NCBI GenBank assembly: GCA_021823365.1
Contig: JAKAOD010000061.1
Coordinates: 1 to 10,818 of the forward strand
Origin: Actinomycetes bacterium
GTDB taxonomy: Bacteria > Actinomycetota > Acidimicrobiia > Acidimicrobiales > Bog-793
Direction: 5' to 3'
Length of the DNA: 10,818 nucleotides
A model generated the notes under the pieces. That model had not been told where the DNA came from. It did not search any database and saw nothing but the letters and a program-made list of their open reading frames with translations. Position numbers and translations under genes: made by a program. Below, in pieces: positions 1 through 7,284 of the stretch. Within the stretch, counting starts at the first letter, position 1. Every line of letters begins with the position of its first letter.

Positions 1-661
1 CGCGCACGACCGGGGCGCGCGGCTGGTCGTCGACAACACGTTCGCCACGCCCTACCTCCAGTCGCCGCTCGCGCTCGGGGCGGACGTCGTCGTCCACTCG
101 ACCACGAAGTACCTCGGGGGGCACAGCGACGTGGTCGGCGGCTTCGTGGCGACCAGCGACCCCGAGCTCGCCGCGCGCGTGGCGGCGCTCCAGAACTCCG
201 TGGGGGCGGTGCCCGGTCCCTTCGACTGCTTCCTCGTCCTTCGCGGGGTGAAGACGCTCGCGGTCCGCATGGACCGCCACAGTGCGAACGCCCGCCGCGT
301 CGCAGAGGCGCTGGCGGGCCACGGCGCGGTCGGCTCGGTCTTCTACCCGGGTCTCCCCACGCATCCCGGACACGAGATCGCGGCGGCTCAGATGCGCGGT
401 TTCGGAGGGATGGTGTCGTTCACGCTCCGGGGCGGCGAGGCGGCGGCGCTGAGGGTCGCGGGGTCGACCAGGCTCTTCACGCTCGCCGAGTCGCTCGGGG
501 CGGTCGAGTCGCTGATCGAGCACCCGAGCCGCATGACGCACGCGTCGGTCGCAGGGTCCCCCCTCGCGGTGGACCCGGCGTTGCTCCGGCTCTCGGTGGG
601 GCTCGAGGACGCAGACGACCTGCTGGAGGACCTGGACCGGGCGCTCGCCGCCGTGGGCTGA
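1..661 (+). CDS. metB: Cystathionine gamma-synthase/lyase, 3' part (5' end outside window)
   Basis: PLP enzyme of the Cys/Met metabolism family (fold type I), joining cysteine and an activated homoserine into cystathionine, or cleaving cystathionine. The frame is open from base 2, giving 219 visible residues, a little over half of the usual ~380. Visible residue 11 is the Asp of the VDNTFATPY block that pairs with the PLP ring. Lys36 in HSTTKYLGGHSD is the Schiff-base lysine. The SLGAVESLIEHPSRMTHAS block and the LLRLSVGLED segment, whose Arg holds the substrate carboxylate, are typical of the family. The N-terminal domain is not visible, so synthase (MetB) and lyase (CGL) cannot be separated with certainty. 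It stops 3 bp before the convergent otsA stop. Homoserine-sulfur chemistry links it to the S-box-led thrC operon 2.4 kb away. Confidence 0.92.
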   Translation, partial: AHDRGARLVVDNTFATPYLQSPLALGADVVVHSTTKYLGGHSDVVGGFVATSDPELAARVAALQNSVGAVPGPFDCFLVLRGVKTLAVRMDRHSANARRVAEALAGHGAVGSVFYPGLPTHPGHEIAAAQMRGFGGMVSFTLRGGEAAALRVAGSTRLFTLAESLGAVESLIEHPSRMTHASVAGSPLAVDPALLRLSVGLEDADDLLEDLDRALAAVG

Positions 662-664
662 GCC

Positions 665-2086
665 TCAGCCGGCCCGGCCGGCCCGGCCGGCCTGGCCGGC
701 CGCGGCCGCCTCGAGCTGCCGGTCGAGCCAGTCTGCCGCGGTCTGGTCGAGCGCGAGCTTCCGCAGCAGCCGGGCGCGGGCGGCGCGCTCGGAGGGGTCC
801 ATGGACAGCGCGGCGTCGAGGGCCGCTGCCGTCTGCGAGACGTCGAAGGGGTTCACCCCGATCGCGGCCGGGTGGAGCTCCTCGAAGGCACCGGCCTCCC
901 TCGACAGCACGAGCACCCCGTCGACGCCGTTCACGAGCGGTCCCTCCTTCGCCACGAGGTTCATCCCGTCGCGCACTGGGTTCACCAAGAGGACGTCGTA
1001 GATGCTGAGCGCCGCCATCGACCGGGCCCGGTCGTCGGCCACGCTGAGGACGACGGGCACCCAGTCGGCCGTGCCCCACCGCTCGTTCAGCCGGTCGACC
1101 GTGTGCTCCACCTCGGAACGGTAGGCGAGGTAGTCGGCGAGCCCCTCGCGCGACGGGTACGCCAACGCGAGCATCGTTACCCTGCTGCGCCACGCCGGGC
1201 GGGTCTCGAGCAGCTCGTCGAAGGCCCAGAGCCCGCGCAGGATGTTCTTCGACGGCTCCACGCGGTCCACGCGCACCACCAGCCGGCGGCCGCCGACGAG
1301 CTCGCCGAGCCGGATGCGTGCCGCGGCCACCGCGTCGGAGGAGGCCTCGGCGTCGAGGGACTCGGGCTGGGGGCCGAGGGGCGCGACGTAGGTGGGCGGC
1401 GCCCCCCTCGGCCCGGCGCCCGCCACCAGCGCGGGGTCGCCGAAGGCGGCCCGGAAGCTCGCCTCCCACCTCGCGGTGTGGAAGCCGCACGCCCCGTGCC
1501 CCGCCATCCCCGCGAGGAGCTCGCCCGTGGCGGCCGACGGGAGCGCGCGCAGGATCCCGGGATCCGCGAACGGCGTGTGGGAGAAGTGAGCGGTGCGCAG
1601 GTCCCGGCGCCGCTGGGCGAGCATCCCCCCGACCAGCGAGAGGTGGTAGTCCTGCACGAGCACGCGCGCGCCGTCGGGCGCGTGCTCGGCGACCGTGTCC
1701 GCGAACGCGCGGTTCACCTCCCGGTACGCGTCCCAGGCCTCCTGCCAGCGCCGGTCGAGGCGGGGACGGCGGGCGAGGTCGAACAGGTGGTGGTGGCAGA
1801 ACCACAGCGTCGCGTTCGCCACGACGTTGTAGGCCATGTCGTACGTCGCGGCGTCGGGCTCGACGGTCACGATCCTGAGCCCCTCGTCCTGCATGAGGCC
1901 GAGGGCCGCCGCACTCCGGTCGGCCGGGCTCATCGCGGCGGCCACCCAGGTCGCGCCGGTGCCCCGGAGCAGCGGGTGGAGGGTCGCAGCGAGCCCGCCG
2001 CCGGTGCCTGCGCGGACCGGCTCCCCGTCGTCGCCAGGCCGGAAGGAGAGGGGTCCCCGGTTCGAGACGACGACGACGTCCTGCAC
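665..2086 (-). CDS. otsA: Trehalose-6-phosphate synthase-like GT20 glycosyltransferase
   Basis: Retaining GT-B glycosyltransferase that, in its family, moves glucose from UDP/GDP-glucose to glucose-6-phosphate. The GTG start at 2086 gives 473 aa and places the canonical VVVVSNRGP strand at the N-terminus; the longer reading from 2233 is low-complexity Arg/Ser sequence lying over gpgS. OtsA active-site positions are present: Arg10 (SNRGP), the GGL loop (30-32), Trp47, Trp95, Asp146 (VQDYHL), His170 (FSHTPF), Arg275 and Lys280 (RVDRVEPSKN), and Asp373 and Glu381 (PVRDGMNLVAKE). The Tyr/Trp acceptor segment (82-98) and the HTPFAD segment depart from the E. coli-type consensus, so an acceptor other than glucose-6-phosphate is possible. 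The C-terminus is a repeat-encoded Ala/Gly/Arg tail. It follows gpgS by 10 bp and has its own -10-like TAGCGT. No otsB is present in the window. Confidence 0.88.
   Translation of the reverse strand: MQDVVVVSNRGPLSFRPGDDGEPVRAGTGGGLAATLHPLLRGTGATWVAAAMSPADRSAAALGLMQDEGLRIVTVEPDAATYDMAYNVVANATLWFCHHHLFDLARRPRLDRRWQEAWDAYREVNRAFADTVAEHAPDGARVLVQDYHLSLVGGMLAQRRRDLRTAHFSHTPFADPGILRALPSAATGELLAGMAGHGACGFHTARWEASFRAAFGDPALVAGAGPRGAPPTYVAPLGPQPESLDAEASSDAVAAARIRLGELVGGRRLVVRVDRVEPSKNILRGLWAFDELLETRPAWRSRVTMLALAYPSREGLADYLAYRSEVEHTVDRLNERWGTADWVPVVLSVADDRARSMAALSIYDVLLVNPVRDGMNLVAKEGPLVNGVDGVLVLSREAGAFEELHPAAIGVNPFDVSQTAAALDAALSMDPSERAARARLLRKLALDQTAADWLDRQLEAAAAGQAGRAGRAG
669..707. repeat. GGCC-rich 9-bp direct/inverted repeat at a convergent gene junction
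   Basis: Three 9-bp units (ggcccggcc, ggcccggcc, ggcctggcc at 671-679, 680-688, 689-697) are followed by ggccgcggcc. Each unit is itself palindromic, so the tract can fold on either strand. It lies inside the last codons of otsA, and the 9-bp period is in frame, so it encodes the Ala-Gly-Arg repeats of that protein's C-terminus. With only 3 bp between the metB and otsA stops, this is the only nearby structure that could act as a terminator for metB. No T-tract follows it. Confidence 0.6.
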
Positions 2087-2093
2087 GCCGCCG

Positions 2094-2099
2094 ACGCTA
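2094..2099 (-). promoter_or_regulatory. Candidate -10 box for leaderless otsA transcript
   Basis: On the minus strand TAGCGT fits the actinobacterial TAnnnT -10 pattern and includes the TAG stop of gpgS. Seven bases separate it from the otsA GTG, so transcription would begin at or next to the start codon. The same 10-mer ggtagcgtcg occurs before the Nudix gene at 8493-8502. No good -35 is visible. Confidence 0.4.
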
Positions 2100-2891
2100 C
2101 CGGGCCGGCTGCCGGGCCGGCTTCTCCGAGCGCTCGAGCGCCGCCCGGAGCACCTCGACCGCTTGCGGGCGGAGCTCGGAGAGCGCGCGGTTCCGGTGCA
2201 CCCGCGTACCGAGGTCGACCTGGGCGACCGCACCGGCCCCGAACCGGGTCATGACGTCGACGAGCAGGCCGATCTCGACGCCGTAGCCGGGGGCGAAGCC
2301 GAGCTTCTCGAGGACCCAACGCGGCGCGGCGGTCTCGCCAGCCAGCGGCTGGTGCACCCCCGAGAGGTCGGGGAGCTCGGGGAACAGGACCTCGAGGGCG
2401 GGTCGCGCGACGAGCTCGGTCACCCGCCCGCCACCGGTCGGGGAGTCGCCGATCGGCCGCTCGTAGTAACCCTTCACGAGCGAGAACTCCCCCGGCTCCG
2501 TGAGCAGCGGGCCGAGCAGGCTGGTGACGAACGCCCCGGTCGTGTTCTCGACGTCCGCGTCGAGGAACACGAGCACGTCGCCGGCAGCTGCGTCGAGGCC
2601 CGCCTGCATGGCCCCACCCTTTCCGACACGCTCGGAGAGCCGGACGACCCGTGCGCCGGCGGCTGCGGCGGCCTCGGCGGTGCGGTCGCCCGACCCGTCG
2701 TCGACGACGAGCACCTCGTCGACGAGCCCGGAGCCGTCGAGCTCCCGGAGGTGGGAGGTCCTGACGGCGGCGAGGACCCGGGCGACGGTCGCGACCTCGT
2801 TGTGGGCGGGGATGCAGACCGACACGGTCCGGCCGCGCTTGTGCGCGACCACGAGGTCGAGCGGGAAGGCGTCCAGAGGGAACGTGGACAC
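2097..2891 (-). CDS. gpgS: Glucosyl-3-phosphoglycerate synthase (GT81)
   Basis: Transfers glucose from an NDP-glucose to 3-phosphoglycerate, the first step toward glucosylglycerate (a compatible solute) or the reducing end of methylglucose lipopolysaccharides. Motifs in order: PAHNE (28-32), VVDDGSGDRT (62-71), a metal-binding DAD (111-113), VKGYYERP (139-146), GGGRVTELVARP (153-164), QPLAGE (181-186), PGYGVEIGLLVD (201-212) and VDLGTRVHRNRAL (225-237). The last four closely match the mycobacterial GpgS core as I know it. The GTG at 2891 is chosen because GGGGAG lies 5 nt upstream; an in-frame GTG at 2897 is the alternative. The 264 aa length is shorter than the ~320 aa mycobacterial enzyme, mainly at both ends. 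It is followed by otsA, diverges from thrC, and has no gpgP phosphatase nearby. Confidence 0.93.
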   Translation of the reverse strand: MSTFPLDAFPLDLVVAHKRGRTVSVCIPAHNEVATVARVLAAVRTSHLRELDGSGLVDEVLVVDDGSGDRTAEAAAAAGARVVRLSERVGKGGAMQAGLDAAAGDVLVFLDADVENTTGAFVTSLLGPLLTEPGEFSLVKGYYERPIGDSPTGGGRVTELVARPALEVLFPELPDLSGVHQPLAGETAAPRWVLEKLGFAPGYGVEIGLLVDVMTRFGAGAVAQVDLGTRVHRNRALSELRPQAVEVLRAALERSEKPARQPAR

Positions 2892-2956
2892 GGGCACTCC
2901 CCGATCATCGTCCACGCGCAGGCATGGCCGCGCCGCGCAGAGCCCGGGGGCATGAC

Positions 2957-2986
2957 TTGCGCGTGGCCGGCGCCGCGGGCGATCAT
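2957..2986 (+). promoter_or_regulatory. Candidate thrC operon promoter
   Basis: TTGCGC (2957-2962) and GATCAT (2981-2986; 4 of 6 to TATAAT) are separated by 18 bp. The predicted transcription start, about 2993, falls just before the 5' strand of the riboswitch P1 stem (2994). That agreement is the main support. Confidence 0.45.
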
Positions 2987-2993
2987 GGCGCCA

Positions 2994-3079
2994 CTTATCA
3001 AGAGCGGCTGAGGGACGGGCCCAATGACGCCGCGGCAACCAGCGCACAGCGCGCCAGGTGCCAATGCCCGACCGATGAG
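2994..3079 (+). ncRNA. S-box (SAM-I-type) riboswitch leader of thrC, P4 apparently missing
   Basis: Conserved S-box landmarks occur in order: P1 5' strand CTTATC (2994-2999), AAGAGCGG, GAGGGACGGGCCC, a GCCGCGGCAACC block, a short P3 hairpin (GCGC-ACA-GCGC, 3042-3052), GGTGCCAAT, and P1 3' strand GATGAG (3074-3079). CTTATC pairs with GATGAG over 6 bp including one G-U. Only about 8 nt lie between CCAAT and the P1 3' strand, so the usual P4 hairpin cannot form. The last bases of P1 (GAG, 3077-3079) are the first bases of the thrC Shine-Dalgarno GAGGAGG (3077-3083). SAM binding, which stabilises P1, should therefore reduce translation initiation. No separate terminator hairpin is seen before thrC. 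SAM-IV is less likely because the core is SAM-I-like. Confidence 0.85.
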
Positions 3080-3090
3080 GAGGCGCCTAC

Positions 3091-4371
3091 ATGGCTGACC
3101 CGACCGTGACCGCACTCATTTGCCGTGAATGCGGGAGGACCTATCCGCTCGAAGCGCTGCACGCCTGCGACTGGTGCTTCGGCCCCCTCGAGGTCGCCTA
3201 CGAGTACGAGGCGATCGCTGCGCGGCCGCTCCGGGAGGAGATCGCCGCCGGGCCCCGCACGATCTGGCGCTACCGGGCGCTCTTGCCCGTCGACGACGCG
3301 CAGCCGGTCGAGCTCGGAGGAGGCTGGACCCCGCTCGTGCGAGCGGAACGGCTCGCTGCCGAGCTCGGCCTCGGTGAGCTCTGGCTGAAGGACGACACGG
3401 CGAACCCGACGGGGTCGTTCAAGGACCGCGTCGTCTCGGTCGCCCTCACCAAGGCGCGCCAGCTCGGGTTCGAGGTCGCGGCCTGCGCGTCGACCGGGAA
3501 CCTCGCGGCGTCGATCGCCGCCCACGCTGCGCGGGCGGGCATGGGATCGGTCGTCCTCGTGCCGAAGGACCTCGAGCGGGCGAAGACCGCCATGGCCGCG
3601 GTCTACGGCGCCACGGTGGTCGCCGTCGACGGGGACTACGACGAGGTGAACCGGCTGTGCGCCGAGCTCGTGGCGGAGCACGAGTCCTGGGCGTTCGCCA
3701 ACGTGAACCTGCGCGCGTACTACGCGGAGGGCTCGAAGACGCTCGCGTTCGAGATCGCCGAGCAGCTCGGATGGCGGGCCCCCGATCACGTCGTGGTGCC
3801 GATCGGGTCTGGGAGCCAGCTGACCAAGATCGCCAAGGGCTTCGACGAGCTCGGCAAGGTCGGGCTGCTCACCGGGGACGAGAGCGCCGGGGTCCGGATC
3901 TCGGGAGCCCAGGCCGAGGGGTGCTCGCCGGTCGCGGCGGCCTTCAAGGGAGGTTCCGACGCCGTCCGGCCGGTCCGGCCGTCGACGATCGCCCGGTCGC
4001 TCGCCATCGGCAACCCGGCTGACGGCTACTACGCGCTCCAGGCGGTCCGGGGGTCGGGCGGCGCCGTCGAGTCCGTGAGCGATGCCGAGCTCCTCGACGC
4101 CATCGGGCTGCTCGCACGGACCGAGGGCATCTTCGCCGAGACCGCAGGTGGCGTCACGATCGCGGCGCTCGCCAAGCTGGCGGCGGCCGGGGTCGTGCGG
4201 CGGGACGAGCGGGTCGTGGCGATCGTGTCGGGACACGGGCTGAAGACGGTCGAGGCGCTGGGCGCGGCGGCGGAGCCGTGCGCGACCGTGCCCCCGACGC
4301 TCGCGGCGTTCGAGACCGCCGTGGGCAGGGGGCTCACGGCAGGGGCAGAAGAGGTGCTCGCGTGCCGGTGA
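3091..4371 (+). CDS. thrC: Threonine synthase (zinc-ribbon type, PLP fold type II)
   Basis: In its family this enzyme converts O-phospho-L-homoserine to L-threonine and phosphate. An N-terminal zinc ribbon has Cys11/Cys14 and Cys26/Cys29 (CRECG, CDWC). The PLP lysine is Lys111 in NPTGSFKDR. STGNLA (134-139) and the GSGSQ loop (239-243) bind cofactor and phosphate, and SGHGLK (380-385) is near the C-terminus. ATG 3091 lies 7 nt after GAGGAGG. The 426 aa length is normal. It is led by an S-box riboswitch and overlaps the downstream CysO-like carrier by 10 bp, so both should be SAM-repressed. That is unusual for an enzyme serving only threonine synthesis. The same fold includes CysM, which uses a carrier thiocarboxylate. 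The assignment as threonine synthase by homology is strong; the true in vivo reaction is less certain. Confidence 0.93.
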   Translation: MADPTVTALICRECGRTYPLEALHACDWCFGPLEVAYEYEAIAARPLREEIAAGPRTIWRYRALLPVDDAQPVELGGGWTPLVRAERLAAELGLGELWLKDDTANPTGSFKDRVVSVALTKARQLGFEVAACASTGNLAASIAAHAARAGMGSVVLVPKDLERAKTAMAAVYGATVVAVDGDYDEVNRLCAELVAEHESWAFANVNLRAYYAEGSKTLAFEIAEQLGWRAPDHVVVPIGSGSQLTKIAKGFDELGKVGLLTGDESAGVRISGAQAEGCSPVAAAFKGGSDAVRPVRPSTIARSLAIGNPADGYYALQAVRGSGGAVESVSDAELLDAIGLLARTEGIFAETAGGVTIAALAKLAAAGVVRRDERVVAIVSGHGLKTVEALGAAAEPCATVPPTLAAFETAVGRGLTAGAEEVLACR

Positions 4372-4640
4372 CCGTCCGCGTCCCCACCCAGCTGCGCTCC
4401 CTCACCGGAGGTGCGGGAGAGGTCGCCGTCGAGGCGTCCACCGCCGGAGAAGCGCTGAGGGCCCTGGACGCCCTCCATCCGGGGCTCGCTGAGCGGCTCT
4501 TCGAGGAGAGCGGCTCCCTGCGGCGCTTCGTGAACGTGTTCGTTGCCGACGAGGACATCCGGTTCGGCGCCGGCCTCGAGACCCCGGTCGCCGAGGGGGA
4601 GACGGTGTCGATCGTGCCCGCCGTGGCGGGAGGCGCCTAG
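4362..4640 (+). CDS. cysO: CysO/MoaD/ThiS-type sulfur-carrier protein
   Basis: Ubiquitin-like carrier that, in its family, is adenylated at a C-terminal diglycine and converted to a thiocarboxylate sulfur donor. GTG 4362 gives 92 aa, with GAAGAGG 7 nt upstream and a 10-bp overlap with thrC; GTG 4368 is a less well placed alternative. RRFVNVFVADEDIRF (54-68) and TVSIVPAVAGG (81-91) closely resemble M. tuberculosis CysO as I recall it. Unlike that protein, it ends GG-Ala: one residue follows the diglycine (90-91) and would have to be removed before activation, as by JAMM proteases of the Mec/QbsD type. No activating E1-like enzyme or protease is in the window. The symbol reflects the subfamily; its partner could be thrC rather than cysM. 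Confidence 0.85.
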   Translation: MPVTVRVPTQLRSLTGGAGEVAVEASTAGEALRALDALHPGLAERLFEESGSLRRFVNVFVADEDIRFGAGLETPVAEGETVSIVPAVAGGA

Positions 4641-4661
4641 CTGGCGCCTGGCTGGCCCCGT

Positions 4662-4692
4662 GCGGGCGGGAGCCGCTCCCTGCGGTGCCCGC
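4662..4692 (+). terminator. Candidate hairpin terminator after thrC-cysO
   Basis: An inner stem GGGAG/CTCCC (4668-4672, 4676-4680) with a CCG loop sits within an outer stem GCGGGC/GCCCGC (4662-4667, 4687-4692), with a 6-nt one-sided bulge. It lies 21 bp after the cysO stop and just before the groEL -35. There is no T-tract, as is common for actinobacterial candidates, so function is unproven. Confidence 0.45.
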
Positions 4693-4695
4693 CGG

Positions 4696-4724
4696 TTGAC
4701 GCCTCCGAGCGGGCGTGGTTTGCT
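4696..4724 (+). promoter_or_regulatory. Candidate groEL promoter
   Basis: TTGACG (4696-4701) is a strong -35. After a 17-bp spacer TTTGCT (4719-4724) is a weak -10. The expected start at about 4731 falls inside the CIRCE operator, a geometry in which bound HrcA would block initiation. Confidence 0.55.
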
Positions 4725-4725
4725 G

Positions 4726-4752
4726 TTGGCACTCGACGAACGAGAGTGCTAA
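4726..4752 (+). promoter_or_regulatory. CIRCE operator (HrcA binding site)
   Basis: TTGGCACTC, 9-nt spacer, GAGTGCTAA matches the CIRCE consensus TTAGCACTC-N9-GAGTGCTAA with one mismatch (G for A at position 3 of the left arm). It indicates heat-shock control of groEL by the HrcA repressor. hrcA itself is not in the window. Confidence 0.95.
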
Positions 4753-4764
4753 TCGTTCTGGTAA

Positions 4765-6483
<1,719 letters not shown>

Positions 6484-6500
6484 AGATCCGCTGCCTGCGA

Positions 6501-6515
6501 GCGCCCTCGTGGCGC
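6501..6515 (+). terminator. Weak candidate terminator hairpin after groEL
   Basis: GCGCC-CTCGT-GGCGC forms a 5-bp GC stem with a 5-nt loop, 17 bp after the groEL stop and before the hemQ -10. It is short and has no T-tract. Confidence 0.3.
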
Positions 6516-6529
6516 GTCGGGGGACTTCC

Positions 6530-6535
6530 TACACT
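6530..6535 (+). promoter_or_regulatory. Candidate -10 box of the hemQ-larE operon
   Basis: TACACT is a good actinobacterial -10. Seven bases later an ATG (6543) opens a 22-codon frame, so the transcript may be leaderless. The -35 region is not recognisable. Confidence 0.45.
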
Positions 6536-6542
6536 GGCGTCG

Positions 6543-6611
6543 ATGTCGCGTCCTGAGGGCGGGCCAACGGAGAGCATCGCGGGCAGCTCGCCCCTGACCG
6601 CCGATGGCTGA
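6543..6611 (+). CDS. Possible leaderless upstream ORF (22 aa) overlapping the hemQ start
   Basis: ATG 6543 to TGA 6609-6611 encodes MSRPEGGPTESIAG followed by 8 more residues, with no recognisable domain. It starts where transcription from TACACT would begin and ends 3 nt after the hemQ ATG. hemQ has no Shine-Dalgarno in the 25 nt before its ATG (the nearest purine run, GGAGAG at 6569-6574, is about 30 nt away). Terminating ribosomes could therefore hand over to hemQ. The evidence is positional only, and the frame may be chance. Confidence 0.3.
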   Translation: MSRPEGGPTESIAGSSPLTADG

Positions 6612-7284
6612 TACTGCCACCCCGTCCTCGGGCGTCGGTGTGCTGCACCTGTTCTGCCGCGCCGGTGCGACACTCGACCCGTCGAAGGTTCTCCGCGCCG
6701 CCGCCGAGGCGCGCGAGGAAGGGGACCAGGTCGTCGCCGCGTCGATCCTCGGCCACAAGGCGGACGTCGCCCTCATGGTGCTCGGCCCCGATCCGTGGCG
6801 GCTCAGGCGTCTCCAGTCGGCGGTTCGGGCCGCGGGGCTCGAGATCGTCTCCTCGTACGTCTCGCTCACCGAGGTGTCGGAGTACGCGGCGGGGTTGCCC
6901 GACGAGCAGAAGCAGGCACGCCTCTTCCCCAGGCTGCCCCCCGAGGGGAAGCCGGCCTTCTGCTTCTACCCGATGTCGAAGCGGAGGGGCGACGCGCACA
7001 ACTGGTACACGCTCGACTACGACGAGCGCCTCGCGCTGATGACGGGCCACGGCCGAGTGGGGCGGCTGTTCCACGGCCGCGTGCTCCAGCTCGTGACGGG
7101 ATCCACCGGCCTCGACGACTTCGAGTGGGGGGTCACGCTCTTCGCCGTCGCACCCTCGGACCTGAAGGAGTGCGTGTACCAGATGCGCTTCGACCCCGCG
7201 TCCGCGCGGTACGCCGAGTTCGGTCCGTTCTACACGGGCATGGTCGCCGACCTCTCCACGGTGCTCGACTCGGCCGCTCGATGA
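6604..7284 (+). CDS. hemQ: Coproheme decarboxylase (chlorite dismutase family)
   Basis: ChdC/HemQ converts Fe-coproporphyrin III to haem b, the last step of the coproporphyrin-dependent haem pathway of Gram-positive bacteria. The 226 aa length is typical. Family blocks are FYPMSKRRGD (121-130), the NWY triplet with Tyr135 (the likely radical tyrosine), LMTGHGRVGR (145-154), TGSTGLDDFEWGVTLFA (165-181) and YQMRFDPASARYAEFGPFY (192-210). RRG and the basic residues around it fit propionate binding. It lacks chlorite dismutase context and matches the HemQ form. ATG 6604 is the first start after an in-frame stop at 6595. It overlaps larE by 4 bp. No other haem genes are in the window. Confidence 0.93.
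   Translation: MADTATPSSGVGVLHLFCRAGATLDPSKVLRAAAEAREEGDQVVAASILGHKADVALMVLGPDPWRLRRLQSAVRAAGLEIVSSYVSLTEVSEYAAGLPDEQKQARLFPRLPPEGKPAFCFYPMSKRRGDAHNWYTLDYDERLALMTGHGRVGRLFHGRVLQLVTGSTGLDDFEWGVTLFAVAPSDLKECVYQMRFDPASARYAEFGPFYTGMVADLSTVLDSAAR

Noticed and set aside
477..1805. Long minus-strand Arg/Pro/Gly-rich frame over otsA
   Set aside because: It is an out-of-frame shadow of otsA with no recognisable motif and the amino-acid bias of frame-shifted high-GC DNA.
2087..2233. OtsA start at 2233
   Set aside because: The extra 49 residues are Arg/Ser-rich and overlap gpgS in another frame. The GT20 fold starts at the GTG at 2086.
872..2254. Plus-strand frame opposite otsA
   Set aside because: Antisense shadow of otsA; no domain and biased composition.
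2892..3047. GpgS start at 3047
   Set aside because: The extension would run through the antisense of the riboswitch and promoter; a GTG with GGGGAG 5 nt upstream exists at 2891.
2994..3079. SAM-IV riboswitch instead of SAM-I type
   Set aside because: The absent P4 is reminiscent of SAM-IV, but the GAGGGAC-GGCCC-GGCAACC-GGTGCCAAT order is the S-box core and no downstream P5/pseudoknot is evident before thrC.
2998..4236. Minus-strand frame opposite thrC
   Set aside because: Antisense shadow of thrC, also covering the riboswitch; no motif.
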